A stretch of DNA of 64,000 nt, taken from positions 186,001 to 250,000 of the forward strand of contig JAIVFH010000008.1 of NCBI GenBank assembly GCA_025765595.1, given 5' to 3'. A program made the translations under genes and the position numbers. This DNA comes from Obelidium mucronatum (lineage: Eukaryota > Chytridiomycota > Chytridiomycetes > Chytridiales > Chytriomycetaceae). A model generated the notes under the pieces. That model was given only the letters and a program-made list of their open reading frames with translations, did not search any database and was not told where the DNA came from. Below are positions 32,152-43,913 of this stretch, in pieces (position 1 is the first letter of the stretch; each line of letters opens with the position of its first letter).

Positions 32152-34899
32152 ATGAATCTTAGGGTTCTCATATGGCACTCTCTATACTGCTTGACTTTGG
32201 CTCTGTCCGATATTGTCACGAAGAAGACGAACGTGACTCTTGGTCTGATTGGAATCTATTGCGCCATCCCTGGTCTGAAATTGAATGGATCCCTAATCAC
32301 AAACTACAATATAACTTATGATCCGAAATTGATTGATTACTATGGATATGGAGGCTTTGCCTTTTTTGGGGACCTTGCAGCTACTCTCGCCGTTGAGCAA
32401 ATCAACAACAGCAGCAAAATCTTGAAGAATGTCCATGTCAACATCAAACAATTCTCAGACTGTGGAGGATTTTATCCAGCAGCAAATACTGCATTTTCTG
32501 GTCGACCAGCTGGGTTTGCGCCCTCAATAATGGTTGAAGACTTGGTTGAAATTCATGAAGACGTTATTGGCGTTATTGGAGGCGAAATTAGCTCCACAGC
32601 TTGGTAACTATATTTAAATAGGCTATCTAGTACCGCCATAACGTATTCATGCATTTGCTCAATGATAGTGCATCTGCACAAGAACTCTCTTCCAACCAAG
32701 TACTACCTTTTAAGATTTTGTATTTTACCGGGATATGACTGTAACCATTGCGAACAGATTCCGTATTGTTCTTTTTTTTTGGGCTCGCCTCGCTTGGATG
32801 ATCGCAATATATTCAACTACTTTTTCCGAATGTTCCCATCAATGCGTTCGTTACTTCACCCGTTTTAAAAAAATACTGAGATACTTACTCTTGATTGTTA
32901 GGACTTGGAAAACCTATTGCATTGTTTCTGGAATCCTTGTCGGTTCGTCAGATTGGAATTGTTTATCAAAAGGACGCAGATAGCACTTTACAAATAGCAC
33001 TTGACATTGTCCAAACAATGCAATCCAAGGGAATAATTGTTGCAGTAAATGTTCCATTGATTTCAAAGCTGACGCCTGCTATTCTGGATTATGCAGTTAC
33101 TACATTCAAACAAACTACAGCAAGGTTGGTGGTGGTTTCAGTATCAATCCAAACTTACACCTTCATTATTTTGAACAAGATATATTATTGCAATAGGATC
33201 TTCAGATTGGTTGAGTAATGTAGTATACACGTTTGGAAAACGAAAAATGGTGGGGCCAAATTATGTGTGGATAACCAGCAACGCCCCGAAACCCAAAAGC
33301 CGCGATCTGATGAAAGGTAGAAGTGACTTATTTTAGATGGTTTGGCTGAAGAGTTTTCTCCCAGTTTATGGCCCAGACTATTACAGCTTTCTCACGGGAC
33401 TTCTGGTTATCAATTCAATAACAGCATCAGAATACAGCGAAACTTATTATGCTACACTGATGTCGCTTAACCAAATGGCAGGGTTCAATCCGTTGGATTC
33501 AGGAATTTTTTCCAACTTCAACACAAAGCTGGCGTACAATTGCACCATGCTCATGCTGTTGGGGTTCGACAAGGCTTTGGCAGCAGCATCACCATCAGAC
33601 CCGAAACTTCTTGCAGAAAGAAGGCTTCAAGGAATCATGAATTCCTCCCATTTCTCGAACTTGGGTAATTTCTCTCATCTTTTCCTGTTCCAAGAATGTT
33701 AATTTGTGTAAATCCAGGATATCAGAGCTTAGTCTATCGCCTTATCCAATTAACGGAACGAGGTGATATGAAAACGCAATATCAGTTTCGGGCTTACAAT
33801 GGAACCAAATATTCGATCTCAGGTGCTGTTCATTTAGGAAAAATTCAGGCGTTAAAAGAAAGAATTCTAGGCATTGGCGCAACTGATAGAGAATTAACAA
33901 GTTTTGAGTTTTACCCAGACTCACAAGGCTTCTTTTTTAATGGTATTTTTCGATTGTTTTTGGTAACAACAAACGTAACCAATTTCCAAATTTTTAAATT
34001 AGGGTCTCTGCCATTAGATGGGCTGCCTGTACAGTATTCCTACACTCTTGAATGGCAAGCCGGAAAAATCATTGTCGCAATGTCATGCATCGGATTTCTC
34101 GCCACATTCTTCTCCATAATATTTCTGATACTATTTCAGTCGTCTGCGATTCTTCGTGTGGCCTCAGTCCCAGAATGTCTAGCAATCGTTCTGGGATGTG
34201 TCTCTATCCAACTTCACATTTACCTGCATTTTGGAGAAGCTCCAGCAATCCTTATTTGTCATTTAAGAAACTGGGCTTTCAATCTTGGATTCAATTTGGT
34301 TATTTCGACCCTGATTTGCAAAAACTTGTTGGTAACACGTATGTTTGGTTATAAGCGGGTGCGTCGACCAGAGATGGAAGTTATTAGATTTCGGTTATTA
34401 AATATCTTTTTATGTGTCATAAGCATAGTAGGTTATTTTTTATCTTTTACGTTATTTTATATTTTGTGTAGTAACAAAACGCTTATAGCTCCTCTTACTT
34501 CCAACATTGCACAACCCCACGACCTTTCTACTCACCATTACAGACACTGTTGGAAATTATTATTACATTTCATGCCACTACGGAGAGTTCCTTCCAAGAA
34601 GAGTACTCTTATACTACAACGTGTTTCTCTTCCTGGCATTGCTTCCGACAACCTATCTGGTTCAACTTAAAGTCCGCTGGGAAAGCCACAACGAAAGCAC
34701 AATCCTCTCAATCACGTTTTTCGCCATCGGCTTGGCCAGTCTTGTGATTTCCAACTTTGACACATCGTCAGCATTATTCAATTTAATGAAATCAATATGC
34801 ATTTGGGTAGCAATGATGGTTGTGCTGCTTTTGCTTGTGGGTTCTCGGTTCGGAGAAATGGCTCAAGCAGGTCTCCTCCCAACTTTGCATGGTAAAATG
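32152..34899 (+). CDS. Class C GPCR (GABA-B-like receptor), main part
   Basis: A signal peptide (VLIWHSLYCLTLALS) is followed by a periplasmic-binding-type ligand domain over several short-intron exons: TLGLIGIYCAIPG, GDLAATLAVEQINNSSKIL, SPRLDDRNIFNYFFRMFPSM, ALFLESLSVRQIGIVYQKDA, YYSFLTGLLVINSITASEYS. Seven transmembrane helices then begin at about 34060 (IIVAMSCIGFLATFFSIIF, VASVPECLAIVLGCVSIQLH, NLGFNLVISTLICKNLLVTR, LLNIFLCVISIVGYFLSFTL) and run to ICIWVAMMVVLLLLVGSRFG. The lobe order and helix positions fit family 3 GPCRs, which are expanded in chytrids. The coding exon is interrupted at 34900 by element E1; the tail resumes at 36201. Splice sites are approximate. Confidence 0.83.
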
Positions 34900-36200
34900 C
34901 ACGTACTATAGCGAGCGGCACTCCCAATTCGGACCCTATTCGGACTCCTATTCGGAAAACGATTCGGAGTCCGACTAGGGCCCGATTCGGATCCGATTCG
35001 GACTCCGAATCGGACTAGGCTGTCCGTTAGGCCTAACGGCACTCCAAACGGACTCCAATTGAGCTCCAAATGCGCTTCCAATTGGATTTACAGCTCCTAA
35101 CGGCTTTTTCAGCCCATCGCTAATAGTGCGTTGATAGTCCTTGTCGGAAAGCTAGTCAAACGCGGCTAGGGTCCTACTAGGATCCCCGTTAGGACTCCAA
35201 ATCTCAAAAATGTTGAGCATCTGGTGGGGTTTGAAGCCATCAGAAAAATTTTCTGAGCCTTCATCCTGAAATTTCCTGCCAAAATTTTTACTCAAATGGA
35301 AAAAGTTGTGGCCCAGTGCCCTTAATGGGTTTAATGTATGACATAATACAAACTTGTGTCTCACATAATTATGTTAGAAATCATTATTATTCCATTGTTA
35401 TTTCTATTTGACTGAGTTACCTTTTCAATTCAAATCAAGTTAATTAATCTTCAGATTTTACAATCAGGAATTTATTCACTACAAAATAAGTAGCTATGTT
35501 TGCTACTACAAAATAAGTAGTTATGTTTGCATACAATCAAGAATTTATATAAGTTGAGATAGTGCAGTTAAGAAATGGCAGTGACTTTGAAGATGATCTG
35601 GTGAGGCAAGTATTCAAAGTTAGGCTTGTGTGATAAATATTAAATTTTCTCTCTCAGGCATGTATTAAAATGGTTAATAAACATGCAGGGTGAAAAATTG
35701 ATGATGGGAAAAAATTTGCCATGAAATTTTAATGGGGATGGAAATATGTACAAGTGCAGAGTTGAGAAAATTTTCATTTGATAATTATGTTAAAAGTTTA
35801 TATTGCAATGGAAGAGATTTCTGCAGTAAAGTTGCATCATGCAGCGGAATAATTTGTTCTTGGTTGTTTCTATGTTCACCGGTGCGAAGGGTCATTATCG
35901 GGGGAAAACTCCCAATTAGGGCTCCTAATGACCCCATTAGGGCTCCTAATGGGTCCAATTGGTTTGCTATAAGGAATGAAAAACACTAGTAGCGCTCCTA
36001 TTAGGAGCAAAAAATCCGATTAGGAGCAATGAAAAAACGCGTTTTTTTCAATCAGAATTCCTATTGGGGCTCCAATTGGGGCCAAATAGGCTCCGAATCG
36101 CTCTCAGTCCGATTCAGATCCGATTAGGAGTCCGAATCGGACCCCGAATAGGGCCCGAATCGGACCCCGAATTGCGCGTGCCGCTCAGACCCCGGGCTGG
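34900..36200. mobile_element. Family E element E1, 1.3 kb, with 7-bp target duplication
   Basis: Left end CACGTACTATAGCGAGCGGC; right end GCCGCTCAGACCCCGGGCTG plus a final G. TAAAATG occurs immediately on both sides (34893-34899 and 36201-36207) as a target duplication. The shared core GAGCGGCAC/GTGCCGCTC forms a short inverted repeat inside unlike outer ends. Subterminal parts are dense in GATTCGGAG/CTCCTAAT modules; the middle is AT-rich and has no gene, so the copy is non-autonomous. Confidence 0.88.
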
Positions 36201-36470
36201 TAAAATGGGGAATACCAATATCATCTCGCAAAGAATAAGACGCTCTCTGATTCCCGATAATAATAAAGTCTCGGGTTCTCATCGTAAGAGTATGCGAGAA
36301 AGTTTAAGACCGCTGTCGATAGTTTTCAGCGAAGTGAGAGTTTTTCATTTTGTACGAAATAACGAGTCCTCACTCCCAAAAATACTGTTCTCTATAGAAC
36401 TCACACTCACTCAGAAGGGAAAGTATCGACACAAGGTCTTGTACGAGCCTGTAGAGCTATGCATCTACCC
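36201..36470 (+). CDS. C-terminal cytoplasmic tail of the class C GPCR, beyond E1
   Basis: With E1 and one copy of the duplication removed, the GPCR frame continues without a break through MGNTNIISQRIRRSLIP, SHRKSMRESLRPLSIVFSEV and YRHKVLYEPVELC. The tail is basic and serine-rich like other class C cytoplasmic tails. At 36470 it meets the CAATTGGGG end of a family X element, so the true C-terminus is not visible. Confidence 0.75.
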
Positions 36471-36680
36471 AATTGGGGATGCGGGCCGGACCTCGCGAGT
36501 CGCGATACCGGTCGCGTTGCGAGCCGCTCACGGGCCGCCTGCGACCTGCTGACGAGCTGCTAGCGGGCCGCTTGCGACCTGTGCCACGGCCTGTTGGCAG
36601 GCCGCTCTGTACCTTTTTATGTGGGGCGCGAGCCGCAAGCCACTTCTTCACAGGCCGCTAACCCCCAACTGTCACTAAAA
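36470..36680. repeat. Family X terminal region (CAATTGGGG end), X0
   Basis: CAATTGGGG leads into GCGGGCCGGACCTCGCGAG and then about 180 bases of GC-rich, degenerate GAGCCGC / GGGCCGCTTGCGACCTG modules ending in ACTAAAACTCAAGAATAA. The same block occurs inverted at 54620-54783 and direct at 62688-62905. In all three the end of the 2OG-dioxygenase-like gene follows about 110 bases inside. The opposite end of X0 is not found before 38673. Confidence 0.8.
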
Positions 36681-36789
36681 CTCAAGAATAAGCCACAAAA
36701 AATGTATCAAATAAGGCTGTTTATTAAGGCTGTTTATTATCAATAAATAAATAAATAAATAAGTAAATAAGTAAATAAGTACACATTGC

Positions 36790-38067
36790 TCAACCCAGGG
36801 CTTGCAAAACCGATTCCCGTATCTTCCGATTGCGATCTGTGGCATCGCGATTAATGTTGAAGGTAACTCCCCGCTTCTCCACCACAGCGCTTCCCACAAA
36901 CCTGTCCTGGTTGTGCTTCACAGCCCAACTCGCTGTTCCCATTCCATCTGCCAGAATCAGCGAGATTCTCCGCTTTCTAGTATCTACCTCCGCCACCAAC
37001 TCCGCTGCCTCCACAAATTGTCTCTCCCCTGAATGCCACATCCTGGTCCCATGTTTTTCATGCTTGAACATGGAAACAATCGCCTCCCCATGAACCGCTG
37101 GGATCACCACATTTCGATCTGGTAGGTACAGCACTGGCCATACCACGGGCGGTTCCGCGTCTTCCTCATCCACCACAACACTGAAGTTGATCCCGAAAGT
37201 CGAATTCTTGCTGTCCAGGTGGAACTTGAAGTCCCCGTTGTTTGAGCACGCAAGAAACGAGGAGGTGAAAATCCCAAAGATGGGATCGCACGCAGTTGCT
37301 ACTTCCTATTGGTCTCGTTGTTGCAATTAGATGGTGACTGTCAAACTATAACAAACACATACCTTTGTAATGTTGGCCACCATCTCGAATGCCTCCCGAT
37401 GTACCAGAGACTCCACAACGCCAGTGAGGTAAGCGACCAGCGGCTGAAGGCCCTCAAAGTGGGGCAGCAGCTCTGGCTTGATGTTCTCCTTTCCAAACAC
37501 CGCCAGCCCGTTCGCTACTTTTTCGGCATGTTCTTTTACCTTGACAGACGCTACATCCGCTGGGTAGTGCGGGTCCTTGATGCCGTCTGCAACTCCAGTC
37601 CAGGAGCACAGGTTGATGACTCGCATGTTGCCACGCGTCTTGACCTTTGGCTGCAAGCGTCGAAAGATAGCTGCAAGATCGCGGATGTGCAGCATGGCGT
37701 CCTTGAGTATATAGGGCGGCAGTTTGATTCTAATAGCACTCCCAAGTTGTTAGCAACGCTTGGACTGCAACAACACCAAAAAAACCCTCACCTCCCTGCA
37801 ACAAGCTCTTCAACTCCGTCTGTGTTTAGACCATACACAAACTCCTGTCCCTTGGTTCTGTCATCCAGCACTCGCAGCTCTGCAGGTTTTGTTGCTGAAA
37901 ATCTTTAACACCAACCACAGCAAAAAAAAGAAGTTGGCCCACCAACCTATAATATCAGCGCGGCTCAATCCCTGCTCAGACATGTGCTTTTGGCGTTTCA
38001 TCATCTGGTGTGCAGCGGTGGATGCTGACTTTTTGACCCGTTTTCGTTTGGTACGCGTTTTGTCCAT
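36790..38067 (-). CDS. 2OG-Fe(II) dioxygenase-like protein, probable TET/JBP family, in a transposon
   Basis: Four exons are inferred. The N-terminus is basic (MDKTRTKRKRVKKSAST). Middle exons read LRVLDDRTKGQEFVYGLNTD, then IKLPPYILKDAMLHIRDLAA with MRVINLCSWTGVAD. The last exon holds a double-stranded beta-helix signature: FKFHLDSKN (HxD iron ligands, with the Asn spaced as in TET/JBP), YLPDRNVVIPAVHGEAIVSM, then KHEKHGT (distal His) about 57 residues later and RRISLIL (2OG-binding Arg). In TET/JBP enzymes this core oxidises 5-methylcytosine or thymine in DNA. The gene lies just inside a family X end, in a region full of KDZ transposases, as described for fungal TET/JBP genes. Family membership is my motif reading; another 2OG family is possible. 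Confidence 0.55.
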
Positions 38068-38226
38068 TGCATTAATAGATAAATAAATAAATAAATAATC
38101 AAGTTAACTCAACAATACTAAGGTAATTTATTGAATCAAAGTATTCCTTGCATATCAACGGCTACAAAGCTGTAATAAAGTATTCTCTGCGTTGTTGTGT
38201 TCTCCCTCATTACTTTGACTTGAAGA

Positions 38227-38502
38227 ATGCGACACTCAACAAGACAACGCCAAGCCGCCGCCGCTGCCACAGCCTCAACCAAACATACAACAGCATCAAC
38301 CTCTTCTATCAACCCGATCACAGCAATTAGAGCGTGTCCTGCTGCTCCTGCTGAGATCCTTGCCACTCTGGATCAAATTGAGCAAGTCCTGTTGGATCGC
38401 AGCCGCATCTATATCCTGTCGGACTGCAGCCTGGATCTTACGCGCTTGGAATGCCTCCTTCTTGATTGCAGGAAAAAGTTGTTTCCTCCTAATGAGAAGT
38501 GA
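38227..38502 (+). other. Unrecognised short frame next to a family E end
   Basis: A 91-codon frame with the helix-rich stretch ILATLDQIEQVLLDRSRIYI and LDLTRLECLLLDCRKKLF. It runs into the repeat modules at 38473. Between 38068 and 38226 there is only AT-rich sequence with ATAAATAA repeats. It may be a gene fragment; I do not recognise it. Confidence 0.25.
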
Positions 38503-38673
38503 TTAGGACTCCATTAGGAGGCGGCTAGGAGCGCCAATTGCCCTATTGGTCATTCCGAGTGGAGCCCGATTCGGGGTTACTCCTATTCGGACCCGAATCG
38601 GACCATAGTCGGACTCCGAATCGTTTCCCAAATCGGAGTCCGAATTGGAGTCTGTGCCGCTCACTATAGTACG
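38473..38673. repeat. Family E terminal region ending CTATAGTACGTG
   Basis: The block from TTGCAGGAAAAAGT to GTGCCGCTCACTATAGTACG is nearly identical to 56436-56643. It contains GATTAGGACTCC, GGCGGCTAGGAGC and several CGATTCGGAGTCC modules. It cuts into the minus-strand gene that starts at 40024. The partner end of this copy was not found. Confidence 0.78.
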
Positions 38674-40024
38674 TGTCTAGCTCAAACTCCACACCTTTTG
38701 CAAACTGCTGAAGCTCCCAAGAACGCGATTTAAGCCTAACTCCTTGACAACTGCTGATTTGGTCAACAACAGTGGAATATTTCCCAATCCAATTGAAGAT
38801 GCGCGTATTCCTGCATGGATTTCCGCAGCTGACACAATAACTACTGTTTGACCTTTTTTTGAATTTACAAGGTTCATCCAACCAAAGTCATCTTGATACA
38901 TAAAGGCATGCAGAAAAACGGTAGTGGACCCTAATCTTCCAAGTGCCGAATTCCGTTGATATCGTATCGTGGCATCCACAGCTTTTCCTCCCTCAAAAGA
39001 ATATTTAAAAATTCAGAACACTTTTCGAGACCATCCACTCCATATGTTGATGCATAGTTTTCGTACTCTGCAATTCGAAATTTCAATGAGGCAATCGGAT
39101 TTGCAGTTGTGATATACGGAAATATTGCTCTTTGGTTTGAAGCTTGAATGGAGTCTCGTATTGGCGGCGACAGAAGCGGAGTGTCTGACAGGAGCTTGAG
39201 ACAATTTGAGAATAGAAGTCACACCGCCTTCAGCAACATTCGGAATCTCCATATGAATTAATTCGAAGTATTCGGCATGTGTGACCTTTCTTTTCATGCA
39301 ATGAGCAAACAGGTTGAATTGGTACTTGAGGGATGGGTCATTGCGTAGGAGCTCATTGAGTTCCACCAGCTTGCTGTATACTGAACAGAGGGAGATCAAT
39401 AAAAGCTTAAAATTACGAATAAAAGCATACCTTCATTTGGTGTGTGATTGTTTTCAAGCAGCACGCCATCGTCATTGTCTTCAACATCATTATCATCACC
39501 CCCATAACTACCTCCTTCACTCTCCTCTTCACTCTCCATTATGTTATATTCCTCATTGTTTTCGTCGTAATTCTCTCTCATGCTTTCATTTTCATCCTCT
39601 GTTTCACTCGGTGTGAGACCACCATCTGATGAAGTGACACTTGACTGTTCCATTTCGTCCTCCATGGGTTCTTTGATTGAATTTTCAAGATTGCTTTCAA
39701 CAGATATTGGAGGTGATAGCTCGTAGGCCCCTGTTGTCGCATCATCTGACTCCTGTTCTTGTTTTCTTGTGCTTCTGCTGCTGGAGCTAAAACAGCTTCA
39801 AGAATCAGAGGGGAAATAATGCAAAGTTTTTCAATGCGTTTAACATGGGTTTCAAGGTGTGCTGCCATTATTGCTGAAGCGACAACATTTGGGAATTGGT
39901 CACGACAGCGAGGACACTCCCACCCAACTATGGACTGATTTGCGTGTATCCCTCTGTGAATATGAACTATTAACTTGTCCACTGAAGCAAATTTGGCACC
40001 ACAAGAAGGGAAGGGGCACTCCAT
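38674..40024 (-). pseudogene. C2H2 zinc-finger gene truncated by a transposon end
   Basis: Starts MECPFPSCGAKFASVDKLIV with H-x3/4-H spacing (a C2H2 finger), then WECPRCRDQF...HLETH (second finger). A strongly acidic Ser/Glu/Asp linker follows (two-frame region 39400-39780), then ELLRNDPSLKYQFNLFAHCM and YFELIHMEIPN, and in another frame SLKFRIAEYENYASTYGVDG and SWELQQFAKGVEFELD, at which point the family E end begins. Several frame changes show damage or unplaced introns. A finger plus acidic linker at the N-terminus is seen in some fungal transposases, but I cannot name the family. Confidence 0.45.
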
Positions 40025-40115
40025 CCTTTTATTCTTCCAAAATGTCTATGTCATCGTCACCACATCACCCATCACCGCCCCAGTTTCAGCTTTTACCCCC
40101 AGTTTTGTTACGCCA

Positions 40116-41635
40116 ATGTCCACGAGAATCCGCGAGCTGGAAGACTGCAACCGTGTTTTGGAGGCATTGGTGGCATCCAAGCAACAGGATATCAACCGTC
40201 TCCAAAACTACATTGACACTGACCACAATGAGCACAAGAAAAGGTTCAATTCCTTGCGTGAGTAAGTTTTATTTTTAGACCTCCAACTCATGTGATTGCT
40301 TATGTACTCACAATAGGAATCTCCCTGTTGCTGCTGTTGCTACGTTCAAACCTTCTAATACTCCATTCAAGCCTTTACAATCACCTCTGAGTGATTATCC
40401 TTCTATTGAAATCATGAAACATGATGTGTTGAGTGTTAGTATTTCACTCATCCTTTTCAATTTTCAAACTGCTAACTCTTCTTGCCAACAGACTGTAACC
40501 ACCACTTGCCGCTTGTTTGCTGCTGACAAAGCCCGCAATCACAAGGGTTCTATACACTTGAAGAGTGCCCCTGGGGACCAAAATCTGATTTTGGATTTCC
40601 GAAACACAATGACTATTGTGGTTGAGTCAGCCACAAAGGCATTCATCAGCCTGAGTGCAACAACAGCCGCTTCAAATCATGAAATTGTTATCTATTGTAT
40701 CAAAGGCTGTTCAGAAAGTCTCTCGGAACCTGTCTTGAAGTATGCGTACAGTTTGCTATCCCTGAAGTTGGATGCAATGAACCCCTCCTTTTCTACACTG
40801 CAATCCATGGTGTGGGCAGCTTTGGTCCATGGGTTGAGTGCTGTGGTCGCATTTGCAAAGCCTCTTAGAGCTGCTTTCGCGAAAGGTACAGTTTCTTGAT
40901 GTTGAGCCTTGTTCCAATTGCTTAGCAACCTTATATAGAACAAACAAGGGACGCTATTACAACAAGCTTGGCAACATCAGCAACTGGCAACACTTCAAAA
41001 ACAGTAGCATCTAGAAGCGCTTCTGGAATCCACAATGAAGATGCAGCAATACCAGTTAGTGACGATGATGAACCAGACCTGAAGAAGTCTTCATTTCTAT
41101 GGAGTAAGGCAATCCTTGTGTATGATCTGCCATCCATTCTTTCAAATGTTGTGTTGGGCCGGTATATCCAACGGCTGCAAGCTGCGACTCCAATACCTGG
41201 CCCGGAACTGCTGCTGTTGTTGGTGGCAATTGAGAAAGGAATGCTGGACCAAATTGTGAGTGAATAGCTGTACTTTTTTGTTTCTTAATGTGGGATCAGA
41301 TTGCAACAGACTGTGCCACACATCTACAATCTTTCAAGCCTGCCATTATGCAGCTTGTGATGCGATTGAATGGAAGGGGGCACCAATGCAACGTGAGCTC
41401 TTTCTTGGAGAATATTGTTCCAAGGCTTCTTGGTTTGGTATACACTGTCCATTGCTCTGACGCCAGTGGCCTCGTATCTGCCTGTATCAAACAGAAGGCA
41501 TTCAAACATGGCGCTGATGCCAATTTGACAGTCTCTGGTATCCTTCTCCACATCAACAGTGTTGGGAGCTCAACAGTGCTGCCTCAACTTCTCCAGACAC
41601 TGGTAAAATCTCTACTTCCCGCCTACTGTAACTAT
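40116..41635 (+). pseudogene. Unrecognised multi-exon gene cut by element E4
   Basis: A coiled coil opens it (MSTRIRELEDCNRVLEALVA, then QQDINRLQNYIDTDHNEHKK, donor near 40262). Later exons read PSNTPFKPLQSPLSDYPSIE, KARNHKGSIHLKSAP, LDAMNPSFSTLQSMVWAALV, SDDDEPDLKKSSFLWSKAIL, VLGRYIQRLQAATPIPGPEL and CNVSSFLENIVPRLLGLVYT. Introns of 50-70 bases join them plausibly. The frame ends where E4 begins (41636). Divergent from the zinc-finger gene, 91 bases between starts. No family recognised; it may be a second gene of a large transposon. Confidence 0.4.
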
Positions 41636-42945
41636 TTGAGCATTGTCCTATTAGGAGCTACTCAGTCCTATTAGGACGACCGACTAGGACTTAACATCCT
41701 ATGAAAATAACTGTCAACTGCAAAACACTCTAAAAAAATTCCCAAAAATTACAAACCATCTGAAAAAATTTAAAAAAATTGCAAAAATACAAAATTAAAA
41801 TTTCAGAATTTTATGATATTATAGTTAAAATTAATCATAAAAATTTATCAATTTTTCAAATAAACCTCTGGCTACTAACATTTGCTAAGTTGCTCATTTC
41901 TCATGTCCACCATGCTGAACAAAAAAAAGTCTGCCTGAAGAGGGTCCAAATATCGCAAAATGTGTCCCATTTTTTCAAACCATCCAGCACACTGTTCTGC
42001 TGCTGATGTGTTGAATAAAGGCTTGTTTCCTTGGTATAGCCTAGCAAAAGACCTAGCGTCACAATTCTCCATGCAGAATCTGTCTCGACGACTATGGTTT
42101 CTGAAGTGAAATCGGTCAACAACCCAGATGATTTTTTGGTATAGCATCGCATCCTAAGCACAGAAGTTAGATTCTATCACAGCAAATACATCCTTACTTA
42201 TGGAGCAGCTTGTTTTGCTGAGCGCCGTTTTTCAAAGTCCTGACAAAAACACATGCTTTGTCATAAAACATGAATGTAGGATACTCATCCAGCCTCATGA
42301 ATGTTTGACAAAGAAATCCTGTGATAAACTTGTTGGACTCAAACGAGTACATCTTTCCAATGTCCATAATGTGCCCACAGCTCCACACAACCAGGAACAC
42401 CCCTGGCAGGAATCTGTCAAATGGGCTGTAACAGAACCCAAACTCCTCATAATTCCTTTCATTATCCTTCACATGCCCAACTGACACTCGTGTCTTTCCT
42501 CCATACTTCTTTGCAGTTTTCTCACTTGTTGTTGATGGGTCGGAGAAGAATTTTCCCACACAGCCGTCTGCCCTTCTCCCCCCAAGATGGTTGGAAGCAG
42601 GAATAATCAAAATCTTCATGAGCTGCTTGAAGCGCCTCTGAAACTGCTGGATCCTGAATGTACTCTTGCAATAGGAGCATCTGGTACAAGTAATACGCCC
42701 GCTTGAAAATAGATGATGATGCAGCTGAAGGAATCCCTGAATACTGCTCAGTATCTGATGAAACAGAAGGAAATGCTGAATGGTATGCATTCTGCAGAGT
42801 ATACATTTTACATCTAAGGAATAGTCTGTCAGTAAATGACAAGCAACAAACACGACTAATAGCACTCCTAATAGCGATCCTAATAGCACTCCGATTTGCG
42901 CTCCTAATCGCGCTCCTAATCGCTCTCCGAATCGAAAACTCAGCT
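41636..42945 (-). mobile_element. KDZ-type element relic E4 with transposase remnant
   Basis: Inverted copy of E5 (54871-56431). On the minus strand it encodes YLYQMLLLQEYIQDPAV, HEDFDYSCFQPSWGEKGRR, then directly FSDPSTTSEKTAKKYGG, YSPFDRFLPGVFLVVWSCGH, LMRLDEYPTFMFYDKACVFV, and after an intron IIWVVDRFHFRNHS, FCMENC and FNTSAAEQCAGWFEKMGHIL. The YDKAC and DRFHF...C blocks are those of the KDZ transposases that carry CxC5/CxC6 cysteine clusters. Relative to E5 about 380 bases including the CxC6 cluster are deleted (junction near 42555). It starts TTTGAGCATTGTCC and ends in 12-bp repeats. Confidence 0.68.
42854..42934. repeat. 12-bp module array (minus orientation)
   Basis: About seven head-to-tail 12-bp units of the form CTCCTAATAGCR / CTCCTAATCGCG, complement of GATTAGGAGCGC. 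The last units change TAAT to CGAAT. Marks one end of E4. Confidence 0.85.
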
Positions 42946-43084
42946 TGGAAGGCTGGGAACTGTTCTGCCAGCTGAGCTCCCATCTTGACATGTTAGGCAG
43001 GGATTTTCATTTTTTTCGGCAAAGTTTTTTCCCCATGCAATCACCAACACTGCCACTGCCAGACACACTGCCATCCGTTCAGAG

Positions 43085-43640
43085 TCAGCAACGACCCGAA
43101 CAGACTGTCCATCCAGTTCTCTTTCGATGAGATCAAGAATGGCTTGTGGAAACAGGCTCCTTACAAGACCTTGGATGACAAGAAGACCATCTTCATCTTG
43201 TGGAGTGATCTGCGAGAAGTCACCAAAGAACTCTGTCCTGACCTGCACCAAAGAGTCATGGAAACCAAAGGGTCTCCTAAAGAGCTTGTAGAGGAGGCCA
43301 CTGAGGCACTGGACAAGATGTTGAGGTCTGGGTTTATTTGTTTGTGTTTGACAGGTGATCGCTGACACACCACTCCCAACCACAACAGATACATCAACTC
43401 CAACAACACATTGAAGCTAGTGTTTTTGGATAAAACCAAATGTACAGTCCACATCCCTGGGCTGAAGAACAAATCAATGGCAGAAGTGTACAAGTGGATC
43501 AAAGACTCAAACCAGGATTTAACAGCACTGGAGGACCTCTGCTTCAGTGGGATCGTGGATATAGATGGAAATCGTTCCGAAAATGATGAGGAACACGCAG
43601 CGGCGCTGGCCAAATACATATATGGTGAGTCTTATTCATT
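43085..43640 (+). CDS. Unrecognised transposon-associated exons
   Basis: Two coding stretches separated by an apparent intron (about 43326-43400): FSFDEIKNGLWKQAPYKTLD with KELCPDLHQRVMETKGSPKE and ATEALDKML, then LVFLDKTKCTVHIPGLKNKS with AEVYKWIKDSNQDLTALEDL and AALAKYIY. Codon composition looks coding. The exon is followed by a 12-bp module array inside what may be an intron and then by the 43914 exon (KVSNNKYHVVFAPTPADTN). No family recognised. Confidence 0.35.
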
Positions 43641-43661
43641 TTGGTGTGATGCGCTATTTGT

Positions 43662-43858
43662 CTCCGATTCGCGAACCGATTTGCGATCCGATTTGCGGTC
43701 CGATTAGGAGCACGATTAGGAGCACGATTCGGAGCACGATTCGGAGCGCAATTCGGAGCGCAATTCGGAGCACGATTAGGAAACGATTTGGTGCGCGATT
43801 AGGAGTGCGATTAGGAGCGCTATTAGGAGCCAATTCGGAGCGCGAATAGGACCACAAT
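43662..43858. repeat. 12-bp module array with mixed TTAGG/TTCGG units
   Basis: About sixteen units of roughly 12 bp: early ones GATTTGCGATCC, then GATTAGGAGCAC, GATTCGGAGCAC, AATTCGGAGCGC, GATTAGGAGTGC. Units differ mainly at the TA/CG step in the middle and at the last two bases. Confidence 0.85.
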
Positions 43859-43913
43859 TACAGCCCTTTAATTTTCTAATAATCTAACCCTTTTTATTAT
43901 TTATTTATCTTTT

